From positions 1-64,000 of IMG/VR virus record IMGVR_UViG_3300049811_000333: a stretch of 64,000 nucleotides of DNA; one strand, given 5' to 3'. Below, in pieces: positions 50,465-59,270 of the stretch. The position numbers and the translations under genes were made by a program. The notes under the pieces were generated by a model that did no database searches, was not told where the DNA came from, and worked only from the letters and a program-made list of their open reading frames with translations. This stretch comes from a virus. Numbering within the stretch: the first letter of the stretch is position 1; the number at the start of each line of letters is the position of its first letter.

Positions 50465-50932
50465 ATGGCTTTCCCATCTTCTTCTGGGACCAAGCAGGAA
50501 AACCTTGCGTCAGCCTGGAGCATTGCTCGCAATGCCGCGGGCGGCATCAAGCAGCGCGCCGAGAGCCTGAAGACGTCTAGCGCTGCCGGGCCGATCCCGG
50601 CCGCGTCGGTTCTCGACCTCCTGACCTACCTGGCTGATCAGAAGCTCGTGCTGTCTCGCGTTGCCGGGCTGACTGGCATTGCGGCCTACGCCCAGGAACA
50701 GGTCGGTGACCCGGCCCTCAACGTCGCCACCGAGTACAGCAACATGATTGCTGCGGTTGACGCCGTGAGGGATTGGGTGCTCGCCAACTTCCCGAAGGAC
50801 GGCAGTGGCTACCTTCTCGTCACCCAGTTTGCTGGCGACAATTCCGGACGCACGGTCAGCCGCCAGTTCTCTTCTGCTGAGACAGCCGGGTTGAGGACGG
50901 TCTTGGATGCCTTGATCGCCACCATTGATTAG
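50465..50932 (+). CDS. Virion-module protein, 155 aa
   Basis: Ser/Ala-rich helical protein (KQENLASAWSIARNAAGGIK, SVLDLLTYLADQKLVLSRVA, PALNVATEYSNMIAAVDAVR) with a polar end. AGAGGTGATCA precedes the ATG. The build resembles neck or head small proteins; not recognised. Confidence 0.65.
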   Translation: MAFPSSSGTKQENLASAWSIARNAAGGIKQRAESLKTSSAAGPIPAASVLDLLTYLADQKLVLSRVAGLTGIAAYAQEQVGDPALNVATEYSNMIAAVDAVRDWVLANFPKDGSGYLLVTQFAGDNSGRTVSRQFSSAETAGLRTVLDALIATID

Positions 50933-50940
50933 GAGCTGAT

Positions 50941-52131
50941 ATGGCTCTCGCGCTGACGGCTAAGCTGCAGGAGCGAGCAGGCACAGGCTCGACAGCTTAC
51001 GGAACTGGCTCCTACACTACGGCCTCCTTTACGCCCGCCAACAATTCGCTGTTGGTCGTTGCGGTGATGGTGGAAGAAGACAACTTCCAAACGCCCACAA
51101 TCGCCGACAACATTACGATTTCCGGCGGTGGCCTGACGTGGACCAGTCGTGTTCAGGCACAGGGGGCTGTGTCGGGAACGTGGGCGGCTGGCCTTCGCGT
51201 ATTTACGGCCCATGTGACAGTCGGCGCCAGCATGACCGTCACGGTCGACTGCGGCGGGCTTTCGGCCTGGAGCTACGAAGTCCAGATCTTTGAATTTACG
51301 GGTCACAATCCTGGAAGCCCGGTTGGTGGAACGGCCTCGTTTTACTCTGGAACAGGGGGCAACTCCGGCGCTGAGACCCTGACGCTTTCGTCGGCTCCGG
51401 TGTCTGCAAGCTACGTGCTGGGCTTCGCCTACAATGACGTGACGTCGGACAGTGGAGTAACAACCGGAACAGGTTGGACGCAGCAATACCGCAGCTATGA
51501 GCAGTATTACACGGCGCACTCGCAGTCGCGGACCGGGTCGACCTCAGAAAGCGTCACTTGGAATGACCTCACGTCCGGGTATCTATCTGCGGCCGTCGCG
51601 CTGGAGATCAAGGCCGAGCCGACATATTTCGGTGGGACACCTGGCACCCAAGCCAACAATGATAGCGGCTATACCGCGTGGGGGACCTACACCTGTCCTG
51701 GCTCTGGATCGCAAGCGGTGACCGTGTGCGGGGCCTATGGCCACGCGATCAGCACCACCCCCGTCAACCTTCGCATCGCCATTTATGACTCGGCCGGGAC
51801 CACGCTGATCGCGCAAAGCGCAGCCTTTACGGGTGTGCATAACGGCGGCGTGAACATCTGGCAATACGCCCCGATTTCAGCCACCCTGACGGGCGGCGCC
51901 AGCTATAAGCTTGCTCTGTCCATAGGCTCCGCTGGTTGGTCTTGTGAGGCCATGACGTCCTCGATCACGGATGGCAACTACGAGCCGGTTGACTACACGT
52001 CAGGCGGCTTCCCGGCGTCCCTGCCGACACCAGACAACCAATACTATATGTACCCGCTGCGGATCGGCGTTGATGCGGCAGATGCAAATACGACAACACG
52101 CAAGCTGATGGTCCTCCTTGGAGTTGGATGA
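50941..52131 (+). CDS. Beta-rich fibre/adhesin protein, 396 aa
   Basis: Ser/Thr/Gly-rich beta-sandwich protein in two parts: residues 1-225 (NNSLLVVAVMVEEDNFQTPT, WAAGLRVFTAHVTVGAS) and 225-390 (LRIAIYDSAGTTLIAQSAAF, GASYKLALSIGS), which looks carbohydrate-binding-module like. Probably part of a fibre or capsid decoration that touches the host surface. AGGAGCTGAT precedes the ATG. Confidence 0.7.
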   Translation: MALALTAKLQERAGTGSTAYGTGSYTTASFTPANNSLLVVAVMVEEDNFQTPTIADNITISGGGLTWTSRVQAQGAVSGTWAAGLRVFTAHVTVGASMTVTVDCGGLSAWSYEVQIFEFTGHNPGSPVGGTASFYSGTGGNSGAETLTLSSAPVSASYVLGFAYNDVTSDSGVTTGTGWTQQYRSYEQYYTAHSQSRTGSTSESVTWNDLTSGYLSAAVALEIKAEPTYFGGTPGTQANNDSGYTAWGTYTCPGSGSQAVTVCGAYGHAISTTPVNLRIAIYDSAGTTLIAQSAAFTGVHNGGVNIWQYAPISATLTGGASYKLALSIGSAGWSCEAMTSSITDGNYEPVDYTSGGFPASLPTPDNQYYMYPLRIGVDAADANTTTRKLMVLLGVG

Positions 52132-52589
52132 TGGCCGATAACTTTGTGACAAACGCAGGGTCCGGCGGCTCCACCTTCGCATCGGACGACGTGGGGAGTG
52201 TCCACTACCCACGACTCAAGGCCGTGCCCGGCATCGACGGGCAGGCCGGGGATAATGGCCTATCTATCTTCCGGTCCCTCGACCTTGATGAGACGGAAGA
52301 GGAAATCAAGGGCTCTGCCGGTGCGGTCTACGGTTGGTACATCACCAACCTCGCCAGCGCGAAGCGCTACATCAAGTTCTACAACGCCACAGCCGCCAAC
52401 GTCACGGTTGGCACCACGACTCCGGTCATGACGCTGTGCCTGGATGCTGGCCAGTCGGCCAACGTCTTCATGCCGTTTGGCATATACTTCTCCACAGCCA
52501 TCTCGGTCGCCGCTACTACGGGCCTGGCCGACAACGATACCGGAGCCCCAGCCGCAAACGAGGTCGTCGTCAACGTCTTCTACGTCTGA
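52128..52589 (+). CDS. Structural protein, 153 aa
   Basis: HYPRLKAVPGIDGQAGDNGL, VYGWYITNLASAKRYIKFYN, VGTTTPVMTLCLDAGQSANV and GIYFSTAISVAATTG follow a beta-sandwich pattern common in small virion proteins of alphaproteobacterial and actinobacterial phages. Starts by overlap with the fibre stop. Confidence 0.7.
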   Translation: MMADNFVTNAGSGGSTFASDDVGSVHYPRLKAVPGIDGQAGDNGLSIFRSLDLDETEEEIKGSAGAVYGWYITNLASAKRYIKFYNATAANVTVGTTTPVMTLCLDAGQSANVFMPFGIYFSTAISVAATTGLADNDTGAPAANEVVVNVFYV

Positions 52590-52597
52590 GGTGCTCC

Positions 52598-52666
52598 ATG
52601 AAAATGTTGAGACGTCTCCGCCGTTGGTTCTGGAGAAGCTCCCTGCGCCGCAAGCGCGCCCCGTAA
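52598..52666 (+). CDS. 22-residue Arg/Trp-rich micropeptide
   Basis: MKMLRRLRRWFWRSSLRRKR plus two residues: eleven basic residues and three aromatic ones, cationic and amphipathic. GAGGTGCTCC before the ATG is a good start signal and the frame fits the gap between two structural genes. It resembles membrane-active peptides; function unknown. Confidence 0.5.
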   Translation: MKMLRRLRRWFWRSSLRRKRAP

Positions 52667-52675
52667 AGGTGATCG

Positions 52676-53167
52676 ATGCCGACAGCCACTCCCAACTACG
52701 GAACTCCCGTAGCTCTGACGATGACGCTGGCCTCTTTGGCCTCTGACACGAACCTGGTGGCTGGCCGCGAAAGCACGGCCGTCAACAATGGCTCTGCCGG
52801 GGCCGACGCTATCGACGCGTTGGTCGGCGGGAAGATCACCACAGGCACGTCTCCGACCGCGGACCGTCAGATCGAGGTCTGGGCCTATGGGTCCTACGAT
52901 GCCACGTCCTATTGCGGTGGCGCGTCCGGAACGGACGCCAACCTGACGCCTCAGGCCAAGAGCCTGATGCGTCTTCTGACCGTGATCCCGACGTCGGCAA
53001 CCTCGAACCAGGCCTACACCTTCGGGCCGTTTTCGATTGCCCAGGCGTTCGGTGGCGTGGTCCCGGAAAAGTGGGGCATCTACGTCGTGCAGAATACTGG
53101 CGTGGCGCTTCACGCCACGGGCGGCAACCACGAGATCAAGTACACCCCCGTCAAGTTTGAGAGCTAG
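52676..53167 (+). CDS. Structural protein, 163 aa
   Basis: PVALTMTLASLASDTNLVAG, RESTAVNNGSAGADAIDALV, GGKITTGTSPTADRQIEVWA and WGIYVVQNTGVALHATGGNH: a beta-rich phage protein family (virion or fibre related). AAGGTGATCG precedes the ATG. Confidence 0.7.
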   Translation: MPTATPNYGTPVALTMTLASLASDTNLVAGRESTAVNNGSAGADAIDALVGGKITTGTSPTADRQIEVWAYGSYDATSYCGGASGTDANLTPQAKSLMRLLTVIPTSATSNQAYTFGPFSIAQAFGGVVPEKWGIYVVQNTGVALHATGGNHEIKYTPVKFES

Positions 53168-53169
53168 CC

Positions 53170-53901
53170 ATGGGCATCTGGACTGGCCCGCCTGCGGGTG
53201 CAGGATATGGGGCCTGGAGGCTCGATGGCGCCCCGTTCCTGACCTTCCCGACCCCGGTTGTGTTCGGTGGCTGGTTCAGGGTGATGGCGACCACCGCTGG
53301 TTACGAGTGGCATTTGTCCGGCAAGTGCGGCACCAACGCCTACTTCAACATCAACCTTAACCCGCAGAGCTCGTTGTACTGGGAAGTCTTTAACGGCTCT
53401 ACCATCGATGCGTTGCATTTTCGCGGGTCTAACCTCGCCCTCACTCTTGGCCAGTGGTATTTTTCGCTCTGCCGCTGGAACCCGCCGACCGGCGTTCGGC
53501 AGCAGACCATCTCAGAGGCAGGGGTCATCACGCAGGGGGTCGGGTCAACAGCCCAGGGCACCCTAACCGCCATGACCTACATGCAGTTGGGGACGGACAG
53601 CAGCGCAACGGGGCGTCTGAATATTGCGGAGTTCTTCGCTCTCGACCCGGATCCTTTCGGGGCCGATGCGTATATCTCGAACGCGCTCCTGCGGCAGATC
53701 GCCTTCAATGGACCGTTCTCAATCCCGCACGTCGCGCGCTCGGTGAGGCTCTACGTTCCGTTCCGGGACGGAACCCCAAATGGGTTGATCCTCCCGAGAA
53801 CCACGAGGGCCCTGGCGATGAACTCCAGGCCTCCCGTCAGCCCGCACCCGCCCGTCAACTGGGTTTCGCCCCGGGAGTATCCAAACCTAGGGATCGTGTG
53901 A
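53170..53901 (+). CDS. LamG/concanavalin-like lectin-fold protein, 243 aa
   Basis: Central region (VVFGGWFRVMATTAGYEWHL, LGQWYFSLCRWNP, LTAMTYMQLGTDSSATGRLN, IAEFFALDP) follows the jelly-roll pattern of LamG-like domains, used for sugar binding. Probably a fibre or decoration lectin that binds the host envelope. Confidence 0.7.
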   Translation: MGIWTGPPAGAGYGAWRLDGAPFLTFPTPVVFGGWFRVMATTAGYEWHLSGKCGTNAYFNINLNPQSSLYWEVFNGSTIDALHFRGSNLALTLGQWYFSLCRWNPPTGVRQQTISEAGVITQGVGSTAQGTLTAMTYMQLGTDSSATGRLNIAEFFALDPDPFGADAYISNALLRQIAFNGPFSIPHVARSVRLYVPFRDGTPNGLILPRTTRALAMNSRPPVSPHPPVNWVSPREYPNLGIV

Positions 53902-53902
53902 C

Positions 53903-54334
53903 ATGCGCCGCTTCCTGCCACTCGGCCTCCCGATGTTCTACATCCGGCCGGATGCCGATGACACGGACGGAGCCTGGACCAGCACGGCGACCCACCTCTA
54001 CGAGGTGATCGACGAAACCTCCCTCAGCGATGCGGACTATATCGAGTCCTCCGCAAATCCCGTCAACGATCTCTGCAAGATTAGGCTCTCCAATCCTTCC
54101 GTGACCCCGGCCATGCCGTTCACCGTGAAGTACCGCGGCTTCAAGACAGTTGCCACGGGGACGATGGAGCTCAGAGCCCGGCTGCTGCAGGGCACGACGC
54201 AGATTGCATCCTGGACGGAGAGTAATGTCCCGGCAACCCCGACCACGTACTCGCACACGCTCTCGCAGGGCGAGTTCGACAGCATCACCGATTTCACCGA
54301 TCTCTTCATCGAGCTCCGCGCCAACTATACGTGA
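53903..54334 (+). CDS. Structural protein, 143 aa
   Basis: RPDADDTDGAWTSTATHLYE, VIDETSLSDADYIESSANPV, then a beta-sandwich (TVKYRGFKTVATGTMELRAR). This pattern occurs in virion-associated proteins next to lectin-like proteins. Start not well defined; ATG at 53933 is an alternative. Confidence 0.65.
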   Translation: MRRFLPLGLPMFYIRPDADDTDGAWTSTATHLYEVIDETSLSDADYIESSANPVNDLCKIRLSNPSVTPAMPFTVKYRGFKTVATGTMELRARLLQGTTQIASWTESNVPATPTTYSHTLSQGEFDSITDFTDLFIELRANYT

Positions 54335-54341
54335 GGCACCT

Positions 54342-54554
54342 ATGGAACCGACCTTCTGGGCCGTCTGGAAAGACGGCATGGATTACCCGAACCTCTACAC
54401 CGACGAAGCCGCCGCCAAGGCCTTCTGCACTTCCCAAGCCAAGAAGTACCCCGGCGAGACCAGCTACCTCTTGAAGCTGGGCGTGGTTGGGTCTCTGACC
54501 CTGCCGGAAAAGTACAAGAGCACTGGATCCATGAAGACCGCAGACGGCGAGTGA
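54342..54554 (+). CDS. Hypothetical protein, 70 aa
   Basis: MEPTFWAVWKDGMDYPNLYT, DEAAAKAFCTSQAKKYPGET; small alpha/beta protein. GAGGCACCT precedes the ATG. Unrecognised. Confidence 0.65.
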   Translation: MEPTFWAVWKDGMDYPNLYTDEAAAKAFCTSQAKKYPGETSYLLKLGVVGSLTLPEKYKSTGSMKTADGE

Positions 54555-54555
54555 G

Positions 54556-54855
54556 ATGGCAGACATGGCAACGATTGGACTTCAAGTCGACTATCCGCTC
54601 GGCGCGATCACCTCGAAATTCGAGATCGCCGACCTCGACATGAGCCGCATCCTCACCGCCTACTCGGCCATGTATGGCCAGGTGGACGATGGCATGGGTG
54701 GCATGCGCGACATGACTCCGCAGGAGATCATCGACCGCCTGGCCATCGAGCTCATCGGCAACGTCAAGTCGAACACCCGCGAATGGGAGCGCGTCGAGCG
54801 CCTGAAGCAGGCTGAGCTCGAAGTGCAAGACATCCCGGCTGTTAAGGTGGAATAA
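54556..54855 (+). CDS. Hypothetical helical protein, 99 aa
   Basis: MSRILTAYSAMYGQVDDGMG, TPQEIIDRLAIELIGNVKSN, REWERVERLKQAELEVQDIP. Typical small phage protein between virion genes; its stop overlaps the next start. Unrecognised. Confidence 0.65.
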   Translation: MADMATIGLQVDYPLGAITSKFEIADLDMSRILTAYSAMYGQVDDGMGGMRDMTPQEIIDRLAIELIGNVKSNTREWERVERLKQAELEVQDIPAVKVE

Positions 54856-55685
54856 TGGCCCTCATCATCCCGACCCCGGATAACGATCTCTTCGAGACGA
54901 ACTGGTCGGGACGGCCCTCAGCCACGATGGGGACACTGGTCACGGCCGGTGGCACCGCCCACACCCTCGGATCGACCTTCACGCAGATTTTTGCCTCAAC
55001 CTCCTTCGATACGGAGTGGGTCGAGATCATCTGCCACGGCGTGCAAACGGCAGCCACTGACAGTCGAGCCCTGCTCAACATCTACATCGGCGGTTCTGGT
55101 TCTGAGCAGATCCTGATCCCGAACCTCTTGGCGAATGGCGGCACGATTGCTGCTACCGCCTGCATGCCGAAGGTTTACCGCTTCCCTCTGCGTATTCCGA
55201 AGGGATCGCGCATCTCGGCGAAGAGCCAAGCCTTGATCGTCTCCGACAACGTCTATGTGATCATGAACCTCATTGGTGGATCGCAGCTGGATAGCTGGGT
55301 TGGCGCTGGCGTGGAAGCGATTGGCGTTTCAACTGCCGCCTCAGCGGGCACAGCGATTACGCCCGGAACCACGGCAGACGGGACCTTCACGTCACTCGGC
55401 ACGAACACCAACGAGTTCCGGTACATTTACGTCCAGCACGGCGGCCCGAACGCCGCCGACACGACGCAGAACGCTGGGGCCACTAGCATTGAGATTGGAT
55501 CCGGATCAACCCTGATCCCCGGCCTTCAGTTGTTCCTGGCTGGCCTCGAAACCAACGAGAGCTCGAACGTCTATACCGGCTGTGGCCGATGGCGCGTGAT
55601 CCCGGCCGGGACGGCCCTGCAGGCCCGCCTGAGGTTTTCCGGAACGGCCGAGGCCCAATATGTGGCGCTCTACGGCGTTTATTGA
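54855..55685 (+). CDS. Beta-rich structural protein, 276 aa
   Basis: Ser/Thr/Gly/Ala-rich (HTLGSTFTQIFASTSFDTEW, GGSGSEQILIPNLLANGGTI, PLRIPKGSRISAKSQALI), with the strand pattern of viral jelly-roll domains. Probably fibre or decoration protein. Confidence 0.68.
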   Translation: MALIIPTPDNDLFETNWSGRPSATMGTLVTAGGTAHTLGSTFTQIFASTSFDTEWVEIICHGVQTAATDSRALLNIYIGGSGSEQILIPNLLANGGTIAATACMPKVYRFPLRIPKGSRISAKSQALIVSDNVYVIMNLIGGSQLDSWVGAGVEAIGVSTAASAGTAITPGTTADGTFTSLGTNTNEFRYIYVQHGGPNAADTTQNAGATSIEIGSGSTLIPGLQLFLAGLETNESSNVYTGCGRWRVIPAGTALQARLRFSGTAEAQYVALYGVY

Positions 55686-55693
55686 GGTAGCTT

Positions 55694-56044
55694 ATGGCCA
55701 TTACAGAAGCCTACGCCGGATCGGCCACGATCTCGACCACGGAAATCAGCCTTGTGTCCGGGACCGGCACGTTGCAGAGCGTCACGGATGACGGCGTGTA
55801 CCAGCTTTGGCTGGACTGCAACGCAATCACGAACACCGAGACGTTTGAGCTGAAGATTAAGGAGAAGGTGCAGAGCACCGGCACCCAGCGCGTCGTCTTC
55901 TATGCCATCATTGGATACGCTCAGGGCAACGAGCCGAACTTCGTGAGTCCGTCTCTTGTGTTGATGCACGGGTGGGACGTCACATTAAAAAAGCTAACCG
56001 GAACAGACCGCGCAATCTCGTGGAGTATTCGGAAAGTCGCTTAA
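55694..56044 (+). CDS. Small beta-sandwich protein, 116 aa
   Basis: SATISTTEISLVSGTGTLQS, DGVYQLWLDCNAITNTETFE, LKIKEKVQSTGTQRVVFYAI. Matches small virion proteins found next to long repetitive fibre genes. AGGTAGCTT precedes the ATG. Confidence 0.68.
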   Translation: MAITEAYAGSATISTTEISLVSGTGTLQSVTDDGVYQLWLDCNAITNTETFELKIKEKVQSTGTQRVVFYAIIGYAQGNEPNFVSPSLVLMHGWDVTLKKLTGTDRAISWSIRKVA

Positions 56045-56059
56045 TAGGGACGGGGAGCA

Positions 56060-58198
56060 ATGAGCAATTGGTTCTTTGATCCCCTCCTTCCAGCGGCGGC
56101 CAATTCTCCCGAGCCCGCCAAGCTCCGGGTCACCTTTGTTGAGGTTGAGTTTGCGCAAGGCACGGGCACCTTCCCGGCCTCTGGCGCCATTGCCGCCTCC
56201 GCTACTGTATCGGCGACCGCAAACGTCAAGCGCGCGCGAAGCGCGGCGCTGGCGGCCACGGCAACGCAGGTTGTTGCGGCCACAGCGTTTGGTGGTCGCT
56301 CGCAGTATCCGGCTCCGCTGCCGTCGCTGTCGATGGGCGCGAGCGCTGGTGCTTCGACCTACTCCCGGACGGCGGCCCTTGTCGCGTCCGGAACCCTGGC
56401 CGCTACGGCCGGAGTGACGCGTCCCCGGACCGCAGCTTTGGCGGCCACGGCCGCCACAAACATCGTTGGCGCCCGCTCTCGCGGTCGAACCGCAGCCCTG
56501 GCGGCTGCGGCTGCTATTGCCGCTGTTACCGGTGCTCACCGTCCACGTACCGCGGCCCTTGCCGCCACCGCTGCTGTTTCTGCAGCTGGTCTGCGTGTCG
56601 TCCTTCGCTCGGCGACACTTGCGGCCACTGCCTCCCTTACGTCGGGCCGCGCTGCTAAGCGGGCCGCCTCCGCCACCCTGTCGCTGGCTCTCACACAGCT
56701 GTTTGTGGGCGGGGCTTCGAGGCCGAGAAGTGCCGCGCTGTCTGGCACCGCTTCTCTTGTAACGGCCGCCACAAAGATCGGTTCGCGCAGCGCAGCGCTT
56801 GCGGCAACCGTAGGGATCGTGGCCTCCGGAGGAGCGCGCCGTCCTCGGACGGCGGTTCTCGCGACCACCGCCACTGTGGCCTGTACGGCCCAGCGCAAGC
56901 GCCCCGCCGCCGCCGCCCTTGCGGCGACGGCTTCTGTGGTGGCCACTGGTGTGGCCGGGAAGACCCGGTCTGCGGCCCTGGCTGCAACGGTTGCTCTGGC
57001 ATCGACGGCCACTAGGTCTCGGGGCCGCTCTGCGGCCCTGGCTGCAACGGTTACGCTTGCGGCTGCCCGCATCCGGCTCCGGCCGGGATCGGCCGCTATC
57101 GCGGCATCCGGAACCCTGACGTCGATTGCCCTGGCCACGCGGCCTCGTTCTGCGGCGATTTCTGGCGCGGCTACCCTAGTAGCGGCTGCCACCAGGAAGC
57201 GGGCCAGGACAGCCGCCCTGGCCACGGCGGCGACCATTGCAGCCCTTGCCGGTGCCAAGCGACCCCGGACCGCGGCCCTCTCGGCTGCGGCCACCATGTG
57301 GGTGTTCGCGGCGTCCGGCATCACGGCCCTGATTACGGCGGCGTCAACCCTAACTGCCGCCCGCACCGTCAAGCGCGCGGTCTCCACCAGCCTGACGGCA
57401 ACAGCAGCGCTCGCCTCCGCCGCCGGAGCGCGCCGTCCCCGGACGGCTGCTCTGACGGCTACAGCCACCCTCAGCGCCCAGCGCATCCGGCTTCGCCCCG
57501 CCTCAGCGGCGGTGAATGCCACGGCTGCTATGGCGGTGACGGCGGCGGCGCGCAGGCCCGCCTACGCGACCCTGGTTTCCACCGCTGCCATTGCGGCGAC
57601 GGTTGGAGCCAAACGCAGCCGGTCCGCAAGCCTGGCCGCTGCGGCAACGATCTCACTCTCCGTGGGGAACTCCCGGGGTGCTGCCCTGGCCGCATCTGCG
57701 GTCCTGGCGGCCTCCGGATCCAGGAAGCGCGGCCGTTCCGCGGCGCTGGCAACCACAGCCGCCATCTCCGCTGTGGCGTCTCGCTCGCGTGGGCGGTCCG
57801 CTGCCCTGGCATCCACGGCGGCTCTGACGTCCGGACGCGCGGCCAAGCGGGCCGTCGCGGCCGCTATGTCGGCCGCTGCCGCTGCGGCCACCAATGCCGC
57901 GCGCTCGCGCGGTGTGTCGGCGTCCCTGGCAACCTCTGGCAACATCTCCAGCTTGGAGACGTTCCAGTGGACCAGGTCGGCGTCCCTGGCGGCCTCTGCG
58001 GCCATCTCCGCGGACGCCACTCAGGTCTACGCTCTCAGCTGTTCGATGCGCATCTCCGCCGATCTGAAATGCGGCTGGGGTGAGAGAGCCGAGTTCGCCT
58101 ACGTCAAGGTCATGGCTCCGTATGTCCGGGCCTCCATCAAGGCTCCAACCATCGCTATGAAAGTTAGAGCCCCAACGGTCGAGGTGCTGGTGGCATGA
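56060..58198 (+). CDS. 712-residue protein of about thirty 20-residue Ala-rich repeats
   Basis: From residue about 36 to 660 the protein consists of degenerate 20-residue units of the form (S/T)AALAATA-x-(L/V/I)-x6-R-x-R-(P/G)-R. Regular alternation of small residues with a basic corner suggests a stacked beta-solenoid or thin fibre. Similar AALSGTGTL-type repeats occur in minor tail proteins of other phages. The C-terminal 50 residues (MRISADLKCGWG, VRASIKAPTIAMKVRAPTVE) are distinct and may anchor it. Very Ala- and Arg-rich. Confidence 0.8.
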   Translation: MSNWFFDPLLPAAANSPEPAKLRVTFVEVEFAQGTGTFPASGAIAASATVSATANVKRARSAALAATATQVVAATAFGGRSQYPAPLPSLSMGASAGASTYSRTAALVASGTLAATAGVTRPRTAALAATAATNIVGARSRGRTAALAAAAAIAAVTGAHRPRTAALAATAAVSAAGLRVVLRSATLAATASLTSGRAAKRAASATLSLALTQLFVGGASRPRSAALSGTASLVTAATKIGSRSAALAATVGIVASGGARRPRTAVLATTATVACTAQRKRPAAAALAATASVVATGVAGKTRSAALAATVALASTATRSRGRSAALAATVTLAAARIRLRPGSAAIAASGTLTSIALATRPRSAAISGAATLVAAATRKRARTAALATAATIAALAGAKRPRTAALSAAATMWVFAASGITALITAASTLTAARTVKRAVSTSLTATAALASAAGARRPRTAALTATATLSAQRIRLRPASAAVNATAAMAVTAAARRPAYATLVSTAAIAATVGAKRSRSASLAAAATISLSVGNSRGAALAASAVLAASGSRKRGRSAALATTAAISAVASRSRGRSAALASTAALTSGRAAKRAVAAAMSAAAAAATNAARSRGVSASLATSGNISSLETFQWTRSASLAASAAISADATQVYALSCSMRISADLKCGWGERAEFAYVKVMAPYVRASIKAPTIAMKVRAPTVEVLVA

Positions 58199-58497
58199 GC
58201 CTCTATTTCGCTAGGGGGAACGAGATCTCCTTCGAGGTTTCGTTCCTCGACATCAACCGACAGCCAATGGCCCCGCCGTCCGCGAACTTGTACGTCTCGT
58301 ACAAAGACGCCGGGGTCCGGACAACTGTTACCATCCCCATGACGTCTGCCGGTGGCGGTGTCTTCACCGCGACTTGGGATAGCGCCCCCGCCGATCCCGG
58401 CATCATCGAGTGGCACGCCAGGGCTGGCGGGGGTGACCCCGCCGCTGAGGATGGCAGTTTTCAGCTGATCGCGAACAACGCAAACCCGTCAACGTAA
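58195..58497 (+). CDS. Ig-like small virion protein, 100 aa
   Basis: MSLYFARGNEISFEVSFLDI, LYVSYKDAGVRTTVTIPMTS, GGGVFTATWDSAPADPGIIE and EDGSFQLIAN make the seven-strand pattern of a phage Ig-like domain. Coupled to the repeat protein by ATGA, perhaps its partner. Confidence 0.7.
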   Translation: MSLYFARGNEISFEVSFLDINRQPMAPPSANLYVSYKDAGVRTTVTIPMTSAGGGVFTATWDSAPADPGIIEWHARAGGGDPAAEDGSFQLIANNANPST

Positions 58498-58514
58498 CCT
58501 CTTGGAGGTTTCGC

Positions 58515-58709
58515 ATGCGTTACGTCGTGAAGAAGCCGAAAGCATTCGACGTTGAGGACTGGGACGACGACTCCGTCCCTCATGTCCCGGATCTCACCGT
58601 CTACGACTCTGACGAGTTTGTCTTCACCGGCATTCTCGATCACGAAGGCAATGAGATCCATCGGGCCGACAAGGCTCCGCTGGGTTTCCTCGCGGAGATC
58701 CTCGAATGA
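58515..58709 (+). CDS. Hypothetical acidic protein, 64 aa
   Basis: AFDVEDWDDDSVPHVPDLTV, DSDEFVFTGILDHEGNEIHR. TTGGAGGTTTCGC precedes the ATG. Unrecognised. Confidence 0.68.
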   Translation: MRYVVKKPKAFDVEDWDDDSVPHVPDLTVYDSDEFVFTGILDHEGNEIHRADKAPLGFLAEILE

Positions 58710-59095
58710 AATTTGGAATTTCTGGTCGTCGGAAAGACGTGCGCCGCCTCGCGCCCGTCTTCGACGGGGCCTACACGGGCGCCTCGCCGACCACGCTGTC
58801 TCTTGGTGAGTACGGCACCTACATCAAGACCAGCGGCGCAGGAACGGCCCAGACCGTCGTCCTCCCTGCTGGCGAGTACGTTGGCCAGCGCAAGCTGGTC
58901 ATCCTCAAGGAGAAGGGCATCGCTGGCGACAGTATCACCTTCACCATGACCAATCTGGAAGAGGGCCTCATCAAGGCTATGACGCCTGGTGGCGCCACCG
59001 CGCTTACCATGAACACCGTCGACCAGTACGCTCTCTTCGAGTGGACGGGCGCCAAGTGGAACATCCTGTACACGAACGGCACCCTGACCACCTAA
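58706..59095 (+). CDS. Structural protein, 129 aa
   Basis: PVFDGAYTGASPTTLSLGEY, GTYIKTSGAGTAQTVVLPAG, RKLVILKEKGIAGDSITF and ALFEWTGAKWNILYTNG: the single-layer beta-solenoid pattern of small phage fibre proteins. Coupled upstream by ATGA. Confidence 0.7.
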   Translation: MKFGISGRRKDVRRLAPVFDGAYTGASPTTLSLGEYGTYIKTSGAGTAQTVVLPAGEYVGQRKLVILKEKGIAGDSITFTMTNLEEGLIKAMTPGGATALTMNTVDQYALFEWTGAKWNILYTNGTLTT

Positions 59096-59270
59096 CCGAA
59101 TTCCGCGGCTTAACGGCTGCGGCCTAACGGACGCTCTGCGGCACGCCGCGTGGTCCCCTAGAAATCCTGCCGCTCCGCGATGGGACGGCAGGTCCTCTCT
59201 CAACCCAATGCTCTGACGCGATGTCAGTTGCGAACCGCGGGCGCGAAGCCCGTAGAGGTAACAACACCCC
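59096..59270. other. Non-coding leader before the scaffold gene
   Basis: 175 bp without a gene. CTTAACGG/CCTAACGG near-repeats and a CTGCCG/CGGCAG hairpin are seen; no convincing promoter. Confidence 0.5.

Noticed and set aside
56536-57522. 328-residue Ala/Arg/Val-rich frame antisense to the repeat protein
   Set aside because: Periodic codons of the repeats keep the antisense strand open; no start signal.
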